Part shown: one piece after another, positions 23,150-35,270 of the stretch
Layout: each line of letters starts with the position of its first letter
Position numbering within the stretch: the stretch's first letter is position 1
Assembly: GCA_028984105.1 (NCBI GenBank)
Contig: CM054802.1
Coordinates: forward strand, 32,143,395 to 32,207,394
Direction: 5' to 3'
DNA: 64,000 bases
Source: Lavandula angustifolia
Taxonomy: Eukaryota; Streptophyta; Magnoliopsida; Lamiales; Lamiaceae
The notes under the pieces: generated by a model
Databases searched by the model: none
The model's input: the letters and a program-made list of their open reading frames with translations, nothing else
Told to the model about the DNA's origin: nothing
Made by a program: the position numbers and the translations under genes

Positions 23150-24723
23150 TTTGGTCCTAACTATATTGTTTTTCTTGTGGGTGAAGAACCGCGGTCTATA
23201 AAGGAAGCTCTTTGTAGACCAGATGACCCACTTTGACAAGAAGCTGTCCAAAGTGAGATTGACTCAATCATGCAAAATCACACTTGGGTCTTAGCTGACT
23301 TACCCGAAGGTTGTAAGACCTTAGGATGCAAGTGGATCCTAAAAAGAAACTATAAGCCAGATGGGTCAATTGATAAATATAAATCCCGTTTAGTGGTTAA
23401 AGGTTTTAAGCAAATTGAAGGATATGATTTCTTCAATACATATTCACCTGTAAAGAGAACTTCTATCCACGTGCTTTTCGCGTTTGCTGCTTTGCACAAT
23501 CTAGAGGTTCACCAAATGGATGTCAAAACCGTCTTTCTAAATAATGATTTAGAAGAGAAAATTTATATAGAACAACCTGAAGGGTTTGTTGTACCTGGTC
23601 AAGAGCGAAAGGTATGCAAGTTGGTTAAATCCTTATATGGGTTAAACAAACTACGTTACAATGACATTTGAAATTCGACGAGGCTATGTTGTCGAATGGT
23701 TTCAAGATCAACGAATGTGATAAGTTTATTTACAAAAAGAATAAAAATAATTGTTTCGTAATTGTTTGTCTTTATATAGATGATATGTTGATTATGGGAC
23801 ATAATAGTCAAGTCATAAATGACATCAAGTGTATGTTTAAGAGAGCGTTTGATATGAAGGATATGGGAGTAACTGATGTAATTCTTGGTGTGAAGATCCA
23901 AAGAACTCCTAATGAGATTGTTTTATCTCAATCTCATTATATTGAGAAGGTGCTTTAGAGGTTTAGTGCTTTCGATAGTACACCTATAAAGACTCATCTA
24001 GAGGTAAATATTCACTTGAGCAAGAATAGGGGTGATCCCGTAGCTCAAGAGGATTATGCTAAGATCATTAGTTGTCTTATATACATCAAGAACTGTACTA
24101 GGTCAGATCTAGCTTGTCCGGTGAACAAACTAAGTCGATATACGAGTAATCCGAGTAGGAAGCATTGGAAAGCTCTTGTAAGAGTTCTAAGGTACTTGAA
24201 GTACACTTTTAACTTTGGAATGCACTACTCTAGACATCCCCGGTACTTGAAGGGTACTGTGATGTAAATTGGATATCCTACATTAATACTCTTTGTCTAC
24301 TAGTGGTTATGTGTTCACTTTTAGGGGAGGAGCTGTATCATGGAGATCCACGAAACAAACGTGCATAGCCCGTTCCACCATGAAATTTGAATTCATTGCC
24401 TTAGAGAAGGCCGGTAAGGAGGCTGAATGACTCCGAGATTTTCTTCAAGATATTCTATGTTGGACGAAACCTGTGCCACATGTGATGATTCACTGCGATA
24501 GCCAAGCGGCTATAGGAAGGGCCAAGAGTGGGTTGTATAATGGTAAGTCGAGACATATTCTTCATCAACATAATACTATAAGACATTTGATCACGAGTGG
24601 GGTTATCTTTGTAGACTATGTTAGGTCAATTGATAACCTAGCAGATCCGTTTACCAAGAGTTTGAATCGAGATCAAATGTATAAGCTCGTAGAGGGAATG
24701 AGAGTTAAATCCAGAACTTAAAG
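23150..24723 (+). pseudogene. Reverse transcriptase and RNase H remnants of the outer copia element
   Basis: RT starts at F-G-P-N-Y and shows LGCKWILKRNYKPDGSIDKY, YSPVKRTSIHVLFAFAALHN, HQMDVKTVFLN and the active site Y-I-D-D-M. RNase H shows MIHCDSQAAI and NLADPFTKSLNRDQMYKLVE. Frameshifts and stops separate the pieces (about 23671, 23958, 24267). The family is Ty1/copia. Not functional. Confidence 0.9.
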
Positions 24724-25265
24724 ACAATTATAGTGGTTACCCAACCTTGTAGATTGGAGATCCCGTGAACTAGGTTCAATGAGAAAACTAAGTTATACGA
24801 GTCTGTTGATACCACACTCAAATAATCTATTCCCTAAAAGAGCTCGAGAGTGTTGGCGACCTATCAAGTGGTGAGGTTAAGTCTTTGACTTTTAATGATT
24901 CTTGGATACCTTGGAAGGTGGAGTATGACAGGATACTCGAGTAAGAATCACCTATATAAGTAAGAAGTGAAGGCTGCTTCTAAGTAATACTTATAAATCT
25001 AAAGAGGTTGTCCATGACCAGAAACGGACACAAATGTGAGAACGGATGAGGATGAGACTTTATAGCGTTAGTGTTATTGCCTAAGTATACACTATGGAGG
25101 AATAGTTCAAGGCCACGTGTCCACTAGTCCGCCGGTATGCTCAATAGCTCTGACTAAGGAAGGTTCAAGGTCACAAGCCACCTACCCTGATGCTTTATTG
25201 TCTCTTGAGGACAGAGTTGTGTGTCTGCATGCATGCATTTGATTATTTTCACTCATGTGGGGAAG
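24724..25265 (+). other. 3' untranslated part of the outer copia element with polypurine tract
   Basis: Non-coding sequence between RNase H and the 3' LTR. It ends in the polypurine tract GTGGGGAAG at 25257-25265, next to the LTR. Confidence 0.75.
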
Positions 25266-26377
25266 TGTTGGAAAATCGTTATATATATATATAATAATGA
25301 TATATTATGAGAACAAGATTAGGATTAAATGCTATTTTGGATTGGTTAAAAATCAGCGATCTTTGACCGCATTTTTGAGCCTCGAAACATATCCGATTTA
25401 CTAAATAGAATATCTAGTGATGATCTATGTTTCAATTAGATAATTGTAGTATGCTTAATTTCTCAATTTCGATTTTTAATGAGTGAGAAATAGTGGTTCG
25501 AAGTTTGTGCGGACAAAGTTAAATTATTAACTAAAGTGGGGAACTTACCTTATTCGAATTTTGAAAAGTTTTGCATTTATCAATGTCCCACATTGATAAA
25601 TGAACAATAAATATTGTGGTATTTAAGTTCATACCATTTAGTAGGAGATAACAAAGTGACAAGTGGTGGGCTTGGTCCACACATGTTCATGCGAGTGAAC
25701 CTTTTTATCGATTGCCTCACACACGGTGCGGCACCGCACCGCGCCCGAGCCCGTGCTCGGTCCCGACCCCGGCCCGACTTCAGCTCTGGCTCTGGCTCCA
25801 GCTCCGGTCCGTATCCTTGGACTTGGATCTTGGCAATTGGTCTGTGTGCTTATCCGTTGGGCCTTGACTAATGGGATTGGTGGGCTGGCCCAACTCGTGG
25901 TGCAATGCACTGGCCCAACGTGATGCACCTATATTTTTTTTGGAAGTCTATGGAATGAGACTCTAGGATTCACCATCTCTCCATCACTCTTCCCACTACC
26001 TCACTACTTGGCGAATTTACTGCTCTAACAGTTAATCACCTGAGAAGAAGTGCCTATAAATAGACAGTCTACATTTGCATTTTAACAACAACAACTTAAA
26101 CATTCTCTGCATTAGCATTCTAAAGTTCCTAGACTGTCCAGAAGCTCTTGTCCTCGCCTTTGCCCAGTTCGCCGGAGCTCGATGATCTTGCGGTGCTGCA
26201 ATCTTGAAGACGAATGCCGTTTCATCTTTGGGGACGGTACGCCTGAACCGAGAGCACTATCGGGGCGTGTTTCGTCTTGCGGAGAGATGACTCCTGGACT
26301 CGACGACTGTTTTCATTCTATTTTGTTTCTTGTACTGTTGCTGTTTAATTTTGTAATAACAGCTTCTGTTTACAACA
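25266..26377 (+). repeat. 3' LTR of the outer copia element
   Basis: TGTTGGAAAATCG...TTTACAACA, about 1112 bp, followed by the AATGT target duplication. It is homologous to 15734-16823 with many differences. Confidence 0.92.
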
Positions 26378-26495
26378 AATGTAATACGTATCATACGAGA
26401 GAGAAACCATATTTCAATTTAAACCCTAGCAAATTAAATCACCGATCCTACTGTAAAGTGAGAGAAAAATACATATAGAATCATCTTTACTAGCT

Positions 26496-26715
26496 AGTAA
26501 AACATGAGATGATCCCAGTAAAACCTACCACAAAATCACAAAAGCACGCAATTTAATCAAAAAAATCGAAGAGAGAGAGAGAGTGTGTCTCAAATTCAAG
26601 GAAATATATTGACACATTGTGGAGATGAAACTATTAATGATCACTGTTAGTAAAACATGAGATCTAAGTAAAAGCTATCCGTATGATCACAAAAAGCCAA
26701 TATTAATCAAGAATC

Positions 26716-26792
<77 letters not shown>

Positions 26793-26845
26793 AAATTCAA
26801 GAAAATATATTGATATATTGACTCACTGTGGAGAGATGAAAGTAG
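26496..26845. repeat. Tandem duplication with a long (GA)n expansion
   Basis: Two related units start AGTAAAACATGAGAT at 26496 and 26649. The first is about 153 bp with a short GA run. The second is longer because its GA run has grown to about 70 bp (26719-26789). It sits just downstream of the SPOROCYTELESS-like stop codon, probably in the 3' UTR or flank. Confidence 0.8.
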
Positions 26846-26932
26846 TACAGAAACAAAAGGGCAAAGCAAAATGTGGAGGAATGCATTCCACATAAACTAA
26901 ATCTTCAAAAACAAGAAGCGATTATTTTCCTC

Positions 26933-27795
26933 CTAATAAGAGAGCTTGAGCGACAAATCAACATCAAATCCAGCCATGGAAGAGCTCCCACAAACCTTCT
27001 CCTCAGAACCAAAACTTGTCTCAGATTTGGCCGGAGGAAAGAAATCATACTCCATCAACACACCATTATTCCCTCCATCCCCACCGTTGGAAGATCCTCT
27101 CCGGTGCACCGCCACAACCTCCACCTTCAAAATATTCATCACCAATTTCACCATATATATATGCACATATAATCAACAGATTTGCTTATAAATCAAAATC
27201 ATTCAAACTTGTTCCCATAATTTCCAAAAACTTTTGCTCCTCACCAATTTCACCATCACACACACACATATATATATAATCGGCATATTTGTTTTTTAAT
27301 CAAATCAAAATCATTTTTTAAAATGATTAATCACCGTGTTGCCATAATTTCCAACAACTCTGGCTCCGATATTACTCCCATTCATGAAATTCTGGTTTTC
27401 TAGGGTTTTCCCCAAATCCTCACCGTTACCTTGTGGCAAGCATTGCAGTGGAGAGAGTAACATTTGACAAAACTCCCACGCACGTGAGTCACGTGACTGT
27501 TCAGAAGGCGGCGATCGTCGCCGATCAGGGCGTGGAAAGCGGCCGGGTTGCGGGTCGGATCGAGATTAGGGTATGGCGGATGAAAAGCGGGTTGGTCGGT
27601 GGATTCCAACAACTCCTTGAGGCGTTGCTGCTCCAGCTTCTCCATCCCCATTCCTCTCTGCCGCGGCTTGTTCTTCTTCTTCGGATCGCCTCCGCCGATC
27701 TTTGCCTTTCTTCGGCCGGAACTACGTCGTATTGGCTGGTGATCGAGCTCTTGCTGCCCTAGCTTGCCGCAGATTTGGTGCTCGGAAGTAGCCAT
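26933..27795 (-). CDS. SPOROCYTELESS/NOZZLE-like transcriptional adaptor (SPEAR/TIE family)
   Basis: ATG at 27795 opens MATSEHQICGKL. At residues 39-59 comes the SPL motif KPRQRGMGMEKLEQQRL, preceded by a basic RRSSGRRKAK stretch. The last exon (27124-26933) encodes VEVVAVHRRGSS, GVLMEYDFFP and a C-terminal EAR motif DLSLKL before the stop. Family knowledge: these proteins bind TCP factors and recruit TOPLESS through the EAR motif, and SPL/NZZ controls sporocyte formation. The gene lies between the PHOS34-like and TRM5-like genes, as SPL (At4g27330, from memory) does in Arabidopsis. The middle is unresolved. The first frame ends in a stop near 27403, while a coding-like stretch (LGKTLENQNFMNGSNIGARV, ending at donor ACG|GTGATT, 27335) is in another frame. 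See findings. Confidence 0.82.
27139..27354. repeat. Tandem duplication in the SPOROCYTELESS-like gene
   Basis: Two units, each starting CACCAATTTCACCAT and ending CCATAATTTCCAA, lie at about 27139-27226 and 27242-27354. They cover the last intron, and the second unit reaches into the preceding exon. The intron therefore contains a decayed copy of its own exon edge. Confidence 0.78.
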
Positions 27796-27861
27796 GGTTT
27801 TTTGATGGAGTAATGGAACAGTGGCAGTGGATTGCTTATATGGAACTGGGAGAGAGAAGAG

Positions 27862-27899
<38 letters not shown>

Positions 27900-29282
27900 G
27901 AGAGAGGAGAGGAGAGGAGAGAGAGAGGCTACAGCTGAGAAATGCAAAAGGTGTCCATATGAGCAAACATGAAGATTTATGTAGAGTTTTTGGGAATTTG
28001 TCTTTAGCTATTTTGAGGTTTTTCATTATATTTTTATTAAATTTCGATGGCTGAGATTAATTTGGCTCCTAAGTGAGAATTGTCGGAAACTAAAACATAC
28101 TTACGATAATGTTGTTTGCGCTCCCACTTTGATTTTAAATGAATACTAAATCATATTTGCTAACTGGAATGGACACTTAATAAATTTATCTCCGCTCGAA
28201 TTTAATAAATAAGTTGATTCTATTAACGTTACTAGTAAAAGTGTGACTTTGCTATAAACCCTATTTGTATCTGTGTTACAAATGATATTTGAAAAATTAT
28301 CCCTCACACTAAAAGTGTGTTTGTAAATGCTTATTAGAAGTACTTTTTATTCAATTTTACTTTTGGAGAAGTTATTTTTAGCATAAGCATGAAAATTTTG
28401 ATATTGATATAAATATCGATATTAATAGTAAGTTAAAAGAAATAGAAAATAATTTTTTAGTATTTTTATAAAAATAATACTAAGAAAAAAAAATGTATGT
28501 ATAATTTTAAACGCAAAAAATATATATCAATTGATGCTTCTATAGCTTTAGCAATTTAATTGCTCTATTTTAGAGAATTATCGTACAAGTAAACTTAATA
28601 ATTAATACTAAAAAGTTGCTTTTACAATTAAAAGAAATAGATAAATACTTTAAAAATTGTTTGCATATACAAATGAAATAATTATGTCAATCTCTTATAG
28701 TAAACTTTATTTATTTCCAAAATTATCTAGGAGTTCTTAATATATATAACCACTTCATAGTAATATTGTGTACTTGACTGTGTGAAGATATATACAATGG
28801 TGGGATTAGCGGCGTGTGACCATCATCATCTAAATTATGCATAATTTCAAGTTTTCTCTTCTTTTTTTTTAAAAAAATATTTTTATAATTGATGGTACTC
28901 CCATTCTCCTTCAATTAAAGATTTGTATTTCAGGAATCACAAATGGCTTCACAAGACAAAAAAAGCATGAACCTACAAAATATGCACTGTAGGGTGTTTT
29001 GGAAGAGGATGTATAACCATTTAAAGCAAGCATAGATACTCAAGATTTGTTCATAAATCTCTCTCTCTCTCTCTCAAAAGTTCGAAAAATTTAAACTTCA
29101 CAAAATCGGCACTACTGCAAAACTTTGCCTTCCCGCCGTCCTCTTCCCTATAAAATTTACTAAAATAGTAACAAGGAAAGGAAAGAGATAACATGGAGAA
29201 GTAATCATTTGGTCAATTTTCAACTTCTTATAAGATAAATAAAAATCAAGAACAATTTCTCTTATCCAAAAAAAGATATATA

Positions 29283-29332
<50 letters not shown>

Positions 29333-29402
29333 CTTTATTAATAATAAGAGTTATTTTTGTAAACCATTTTTGTGATTTAATCTGATCAATTTTATTGATC
29401 CA

Positions 29403-29438
<36 letters not shown>
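27796..29438 (-). promoter_or_regulatory. Upstream region of the SPOROCYTELESS-like gene, proximal part
   Basis: The leader directly above the start holds a CT-rich tract (GA on the plus strand, 27850-27935), the kind of sequence bound by plant GAGA-binding BPC proteins. That binding is an inference. Further upstream the DNA is AT-rich with (TA)n tracts at about 29290-29328 and 29405-29438. No TATA position is assigned with confidence. Confidence 0.4.
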
Positions 29439-29439
<1 letters not shown>

Positions 29440-30038
29440 ATATGGATCTAGAGATCCATCCTTAAAAAAATATAAAAACCAATCCCTACCATATATTTCT
29501 TCTAAATCACTGGCCAAGATTGCACCACTTATATACATTAAAAAAAATAAAAAAGGGTGGAAATGGCAAAATTGGGAAAGAAAAATAACCTACTTTGAAA
29601 ACCGCTTCCCTATTTTGAAACACATACGTTCCACACTCCGCACTCCAATTTTAAGAATCACAGTTCTAGGAAAGAGGAACTCAATTTTTTGTCAAAAACC
29701 CTAGGATACAACTTCATAAACCTTCGATTTCATTGCAAATCGACTCCGAAATTGAAGAAATAAACCTAAGACTATGGAATTGAGATGGAACCACACGAAC
29801 TGGAGATAAATTGACGGAGGTTTTGGAGTGTGGAGTGTGGAGCGTATGTATTTCAAAATAGGGAAGATGTTTTCAAAATAGAGTATTTTTCTTTCCCAAT
29901 TTTGCCGTTTTCATCCTTTTTTTTAAAATTTTTTAACGTAAATAAATGGTGCAATTTTGGCCATTGATTTGAAAATAATATATGATAGGGATTGGTTCTT
30001 ATATCTCTTTTGAATGATGGATCTCTCTAAATCCATAC
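29439..30038. mobile_element. Foldback element with arms of about 220 bp
   Basis: The left arm (29439-about 29662) and right arm (about 29815-30038) are inverse copies. Matching pairs include GATCTAGAGATCCATCC with GATGGATCTCTCTAAATC, GGCAAAATTGGGAAAGAAAA with TTTTCTTTCCCAATTTTGCC-type sequence, and ACACTCCGCACTCCA with TGGAGTGTGGAGTGT. TA-rich DNA flanks both ends. No open frame. Such long arms with a short centre fit a MULE-type or other foldback MITE. The superfamily is uncertain. Confidence 0.7.
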
Positions 30039-31183
30039 TATATATATATATATATATAACTAAAATTAGTATGGTGAAATCTGATGGACAGCTTTGCCTC
30101 TGGAACCAGAAATGTTATGGATTTGTTTGGATACGATAAGAAGGGCATTCCAATTAAGCCCTTTTTTGTTTTATTTAATTACAGTAATGATTATATTTAG
30201 TTTAGAAGTAATAGTTCTTAAAATAATCATTCTCATAATAACATTCATAATATAATTAAAATTACTAAAAAGAGTTCTAATATTTTTCACTTATTCGACC
30301 AATACCATGACCAGTACAGATTGAAACCGGTAGTGAAATTTTCTTTTTCTAAAAAACTGACTAGTACGATTGGTACGTGTATTTTTGAAAAAGAAAAAAA
30401 AATATTTTCATTATATATAATTGATCATGCACACACAAAAAACCATGAAGATGATTGAAATTCAAATCTTGCTACATTATGAATGTTATTTTGTGTTTAT
30501 GCTATCTCAAGTAACTATTTTCAAATAATACCACTTAACTTTATAGCTATATATCAAGAACTAGGTTTACATTTCTGTTAATTTTAATTAACTAAAAAAA
30601 CAAATCAGACAATTTCATGGGGATCTGCGACAAGGATGGTAGGGATCTAGGATGACTGTTAGTGGTTGCTTTATACAAATTGCGGTAGCCTAACTACTTC
30701 TGGCAAACTGAGCGAGCGAGAGAGAGAGAGAAAGAGAGAAATCTCAGTTCAGATTCATATAAGCATTAAAACTCTGCATTCTCTCTCACATACACAGTCT
30801 TTACATACATACCACAAGGGTGCTTGTACTGAACCAAAAACAGCCCTATGTCCATGAAAAACAAACCAATTTTGCTGTGGCTGTCATCTGTTAGTTGTGA
30901 TTTGTACCTTCATCCACACAGTAAATGCATAACACCCAATAAGAACTCTGCGGCAAGTGGTCCCTCATCCTCAGCTAACCATTTTTCAGATAATGTCACA
31001 ATTTAGTCATACCAGTTATTACAAATTAAAAAAATAATAATTATTATATTTAAGTAAAAGATCAATTTTTGGCATCTTGGACAATGATAGCTTGTTCAAA
31101 ATCACATCCATTTTGATTCTCACTCCTAAGCAAGAAAGATTACCTCTGCTTCCTACATATAAACAAGTGTTTGCTTGGCTTCT
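30039..31183. other. Intergenic, between the foldback element and the TRM5-like gene
   Basis: AT-rich DNA with a (GA)n run at about 30713-30740. It should contain the 3' UTR of the TRM5-like gene, which ends at 31184, and distal promoter of the SPOROCYTELESS-like gene. No other gene is recognised. Confidence 0.45.
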
Positions 31184-34100
31184 TCACGAATCTTGAAATC
31201 TTCTGGAGTGCGCAACTCTCTCTGGTAAGACGAATGATGCACAGAGCATCCATTTTCCAGGAGCAACGAGGCGAACTCTGTGCATTTGTACATCAAAAGC
31301 CACCTCTTGAAGGGCGATTCTAATTCTCTGGCGATGGAAAATAGAGGAACAATATGATCAACTTGATAGCCTAGTTAGATCAATTCTTCATACATGATAT
31401 ACAAAGTATACCTCGTGAAAATGAAATTCAGGGTCTTGAGCTTTTGAAAATCCATAAACATGAATTCTTGGCAATATACAACCTCTAGAAAGACCAAGTC
31501 CAAGGAAAAGTCCTCTAAAAGAATCTGCAATAAAAGAAATGTATTTAGCATGTATATTGTATGATCATAGGCATTTCACATCAACATCAAACCGCTAAAA
31601 TGCGCCCTGATAGAAGATTTGTTCAACTAATCCAGTGGATTTTCAAGACAACCATAAGAAACCCTATTTCAGTGATAACAAAAATGGGAATCATGCTGAA
31701 ATTGATCTATAAAGTTTTGAGGCGATTCTAAGAAGAAGAAAAAAACATAGTAGAGCATTAATGCAAATTAGAAGAGTTAGCATGAATTTTTGTGTGGCTA
31801 ACTTGAAAACTTACCAAGTTTGAGTACCATGTTTCTGAACCAGAAAAAAGAATCATAAGAACTAATGTGAATGAAACCCGCATTACATTATGGTAGTGTT
31901 ATGCTGAGAGAATGATATTTCCAAGGAAAGGTTAAGAAGTAATAAAAACATAGATGAACGAACGCAAGGATTGAAAAAGATGAAATGCGGGTTTGAATAC
32001 CAAGAAACTCGGCTGCATCCTGTGGCAAATTCATGACTACTTGAGTAATAGGTTGAGCTTCCTGACGAGCAAAAACAGTTTCTATGAATCTCCTGCCATC
32101 CATGTTAAGCACCTACGAATTGGCAGAATGTCATTATCCTCGACGTAGTCAAGATTTCAAATAAATTTTCCCACGTTCTTTCCCCGACAAATTTGCAATA
32201 TTGGAAAACAGGATTCCACAACATTTATGGAATGTGAAACCTAGTGACTATATTAAATTTTGTAAAGATATTTTAGATCTCGAATATTGTAGAACTCGAA
32301 CATGCACGAGAAATACTCTAGATCATGGAAGGAGGACAACTCTCCATACCTCAATTTTCCTCTCAAGTTTATTGAGGACACAGTTCTTCTCAAGATAGTC
32401 AACAGCACAAGGGTTCAGATCATTAGCATACACATATTTGACTTTCTTTGCAGCAGAGATGGCAATTGGACCAACTCCAGCAAAAACGTCACCTGTATAG
32501 AGGGGGAGAAATATCAGAAGGGATTCACCAAATTATCATCTATAGTATAGACGCTATCTTTTGTTAATAAGGGAAAAGGGAAACATCAAGCTAAAATCTA
32601 TCTTAGGCTTTCCCAGCATAGTATCTTATTCTAATAAATTATCAGGATAGCATAAAGATAATACGAACAGCAAACTGCAAGAATAGAACACCTATTGTAA
32701 CATTGATTAGGATACATCGATCTTGAAACTATCATGATATTTGAGTTAAAAATGATTCAGGCATTATGTACTAACATACAGACAACATCTTTTTGTGTGA
32801 AGCAACTTAGCAGCCGCTGCCTTTCAGTTGCAAGCCTCGAATTCCAATATCTACAGACAGAAATAACAAGTTAGATTAAATACTACTTCCCACCGTAGAA
32901 AAACATATATCTGGGTCAGACTTACACTGCCGCTAAATCAACATGGAACCGCAACCCGTTCTCCAATACTGTCGTCACAAGGGAGTTATTTCCTGCCAAA
33001 ACTTCTAGCTGCATTGTTCTGTAGTCATTTTGAATAGAATCAACTTTGTTTACAACTGTTTGTATCTTTGGCTTATTCTTATCCAAAACCACCTGAAGTG
33101 AACATAAGTAGAAATAAGATAAACCCAAAGGAAATGTTAGATAAACCTCTTAAAGCAATAATTCAACTAAAATACAAAAGCTACAGTGCAATGAGAATAC
33201 AGAATACCTTAGCAATAAGGTTTTTATATGGAAGATGCTCATCTTTCAGATTAAGGTGAGCAATATGCCCAACGGTCTCAAAAGATGAAGGAATAATCAT
33301 TCCTTTTGGAAGCAAAACCTCCAAGATCTGCAAACAATGCATGATGTCTACATAGATTCAACTGTTAATACACAACACAAACAAGAACTCATTCATAGAC
33401 ATATTCTAAATAATCTCCTCATCTTACATGTGCAAGCCACAGAGAAACAGTAGTAGATACATTTCGTGATGGAAAATATGATTTTTTTTTAAACAGAAAA
33501 AACCATGAATTGGTATTGGAGAGTTTTATGATAATAATCGATAAATCTTATTTTCACAAAACATGATATCGGTGAAACAAAAAAAATTAGGATTCTACGG
33601 TGGCAAAGCTACAAAGAAAAACTAAGAGATCCACCCAAATACCCATATAGCACACCATAGAAAACCCAGCAGATGATATAATTGATATACCTCGTTCAGT
33701 TGCCAATATTCGTAAAACAGAGTCAATTTGCATTTAACAAGTTCAAAATCACAGCTTGTGTACTGGCTATCTTGCTCTTTGAACACCACCTGAAAAATAC
33801 ATTATGGCATGTATAAGATACTTTGTCACAGCACATTTAAACTAAAAAAAAATACAAGAAATGTCATTTTGAAGCTATATAAACAAAAAAAATAGGTAGT
33901 TAAGTAGCCATGCTACACATGCTCTTCTGAGCTTAAAATGATCGATTCCCACAACTAATGCTATCTTTACAATATGTTAAGAGTTTTACGAATACTATAC
34001 TCCGCTACCCAACAGTATCCAGAAGCTGCAACCAAAAACCAGCACGTGCAATTTATTCAAAGGGGAGCTACATGCCAACCCCAGAAAACACTTTAACAAT

Positions 34101-35270
34101 AAAGTTATCAGCATAATTTGCCAAATAGAAGAATTGAAAATGTAAGCTTCCACAAAAGAATGCTTACGAGCAACCTAACAAGATATATCAACTAATAACA
34201 ATGCCTAATACCCAAGAAGTTAGCTAAAACATATCCAGTACAACAAGAAAGAGTATGATGAGGATAACTTCAAGAACATCAGTATATAGGCCAATGTTGT
34301 AAAATCGATGCATAAGCAAAAATATGGTAAGTATGACACATGTATAAATTTCAAATAAATATTTTGATGACATGAGGATATATAAAATAAAAATAGAGTT
34401 CCGAACCATCAAACATATATTCAACAAAAATCAAACTACCAGGAATCGGAACAAAACCTTAATTGCTTCAGGAAGTTCCTCGATCTTCCTATTCGAGTAA
34501 CTCTCATCCAGAAGCAGCAGCCTCGTCGAGCCTCGCCACTTTTGCCGCGAAAAATCTTCCCCTAACAACCGGCTCAAATCCTCACCATCATCATCCACCT
34601 CAACTAACACCGCCTCACTTCTCCTAACCCCTTTCATCACCTTCTTCTCACCACCATCCCACTTTTTCCCCATCTTCGGTCTCGAAATCTTCGCCAAATT
34701 CCTAAACCTAGTATACCCTTGCGAATTAAAACCTCTCGCTAGCTTATCCCGACACAGAACCGCATTGAGCGGCTGGCCGTCCCCGTCAGCCTTCCCGTAA
34801 ATCCTCCGGTTCAACGCCACCATATCATCATCTTGGGATTCAGCTCCATTCCATTGGGGCAGAATTGATTTCATTTCCTCATCAATTTCATCTCCGGGTA
34901 CCCTAGCGATGTTCCTAACTCGAGGCCAGTTCAAGAGGTGGCCGCGGAGACGGTTTTCCAGCGCGGAGCATATTGCGGAAGGGACGCGAAGTGCTGAGAT
35001 TTCGAAGACTCGAGCGAAGGAGGATTCGTCGAGGAGTTTGGGGTTGTCGCCGGAGGAAGAGGCGGAGGTGTTTAATTCGATTGGAAGGGGAGAGTGGCCT
35101 TTGTGGAGGGAGGGGCCGTATGAGAGGTTTGAGAAGGAGTTGTCGGCGGCGGCGCCGCAGCAAAGGAGCCGGACGAATCGCGGTTTGGAAGCAGAAGTCG
35201 GCGGGGAGTGGAGTTTGAAGGGTGGGAGAGAACGTGGCCGGAAGAGGGAAAATTTAGTCACAATTGTCAT
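31184..35270 (-). CDS. TRM5-like (Met-10+) tRNA (guanine37-N1)-methyltransferase
   Basis: Nine exons: 35270-34458, 33789-33691, 33327-33208, 33092-32926, 32850-32780, 32492-32350, 32112-32001, 31524-31412 and 31327-31184. All are GT/AG, totalling 1782 bases and 593 residues. The long N-terminal exon starts MTIVTKFSLFRPRSLPPFKL, Arg/Ser/Pro-rich and acid-poor like an organelle transit peptide (inference). The catalytic part shows the SAM-binding motif D-V-F-A-G-V-G-P at 425-432, ANDLNPCAVDYLEKN from 446, and the N-L-P motif at 499-501 typical of Trm5. Trm5 methylates G37 next to the anticodon to prevent frameshifting. An upstream in-frame Met at 35354 exists, but its sequence is not conserved-looking. 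Arabidopsis counterpart: At4g27340 (memory), again beside SPL. Confidence 0.9.

Larger units (their letters stand above)
15734..26377 (+). mobile_element. Degenerate Ty1/copia LTR retrotransposon
   Basis: The whole element runs from LTR 15734-16823 to LTR 25266-26377. It is flanked by the 5-bp target duplication AATGT at 15729-15733 and 26378-26382. A polypurine tract GTGGGGAAG (25257-25265) directly precedes the 3' LTR. The order gag, protease, integrase, RT, RNase H defines copia. Stops and frameshifts run through the whole frame and part of pol is gone, so it cannot move by itself. No tRNA-iMet primer site (TGGTATCAGAGC) follows the 5' LTR, and the primer is unclear. Two later insertions interrupt it: 17696-20851 and 22397-23149. 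The LTRs differ by many substitutions and indels, so the insertion is old. Confidence 0.93.

Noticed and set aside
26719..26793. Ser/Leu-repeat open frames over the GA microsatellite
   Set aside because: Translation of a simple repeat, not a gene.
29280..29440. (TA)n tracts as an origin or matrix-attachment site
   Set aside because: Plain microsatellites; nothing in the sequence supports a function.
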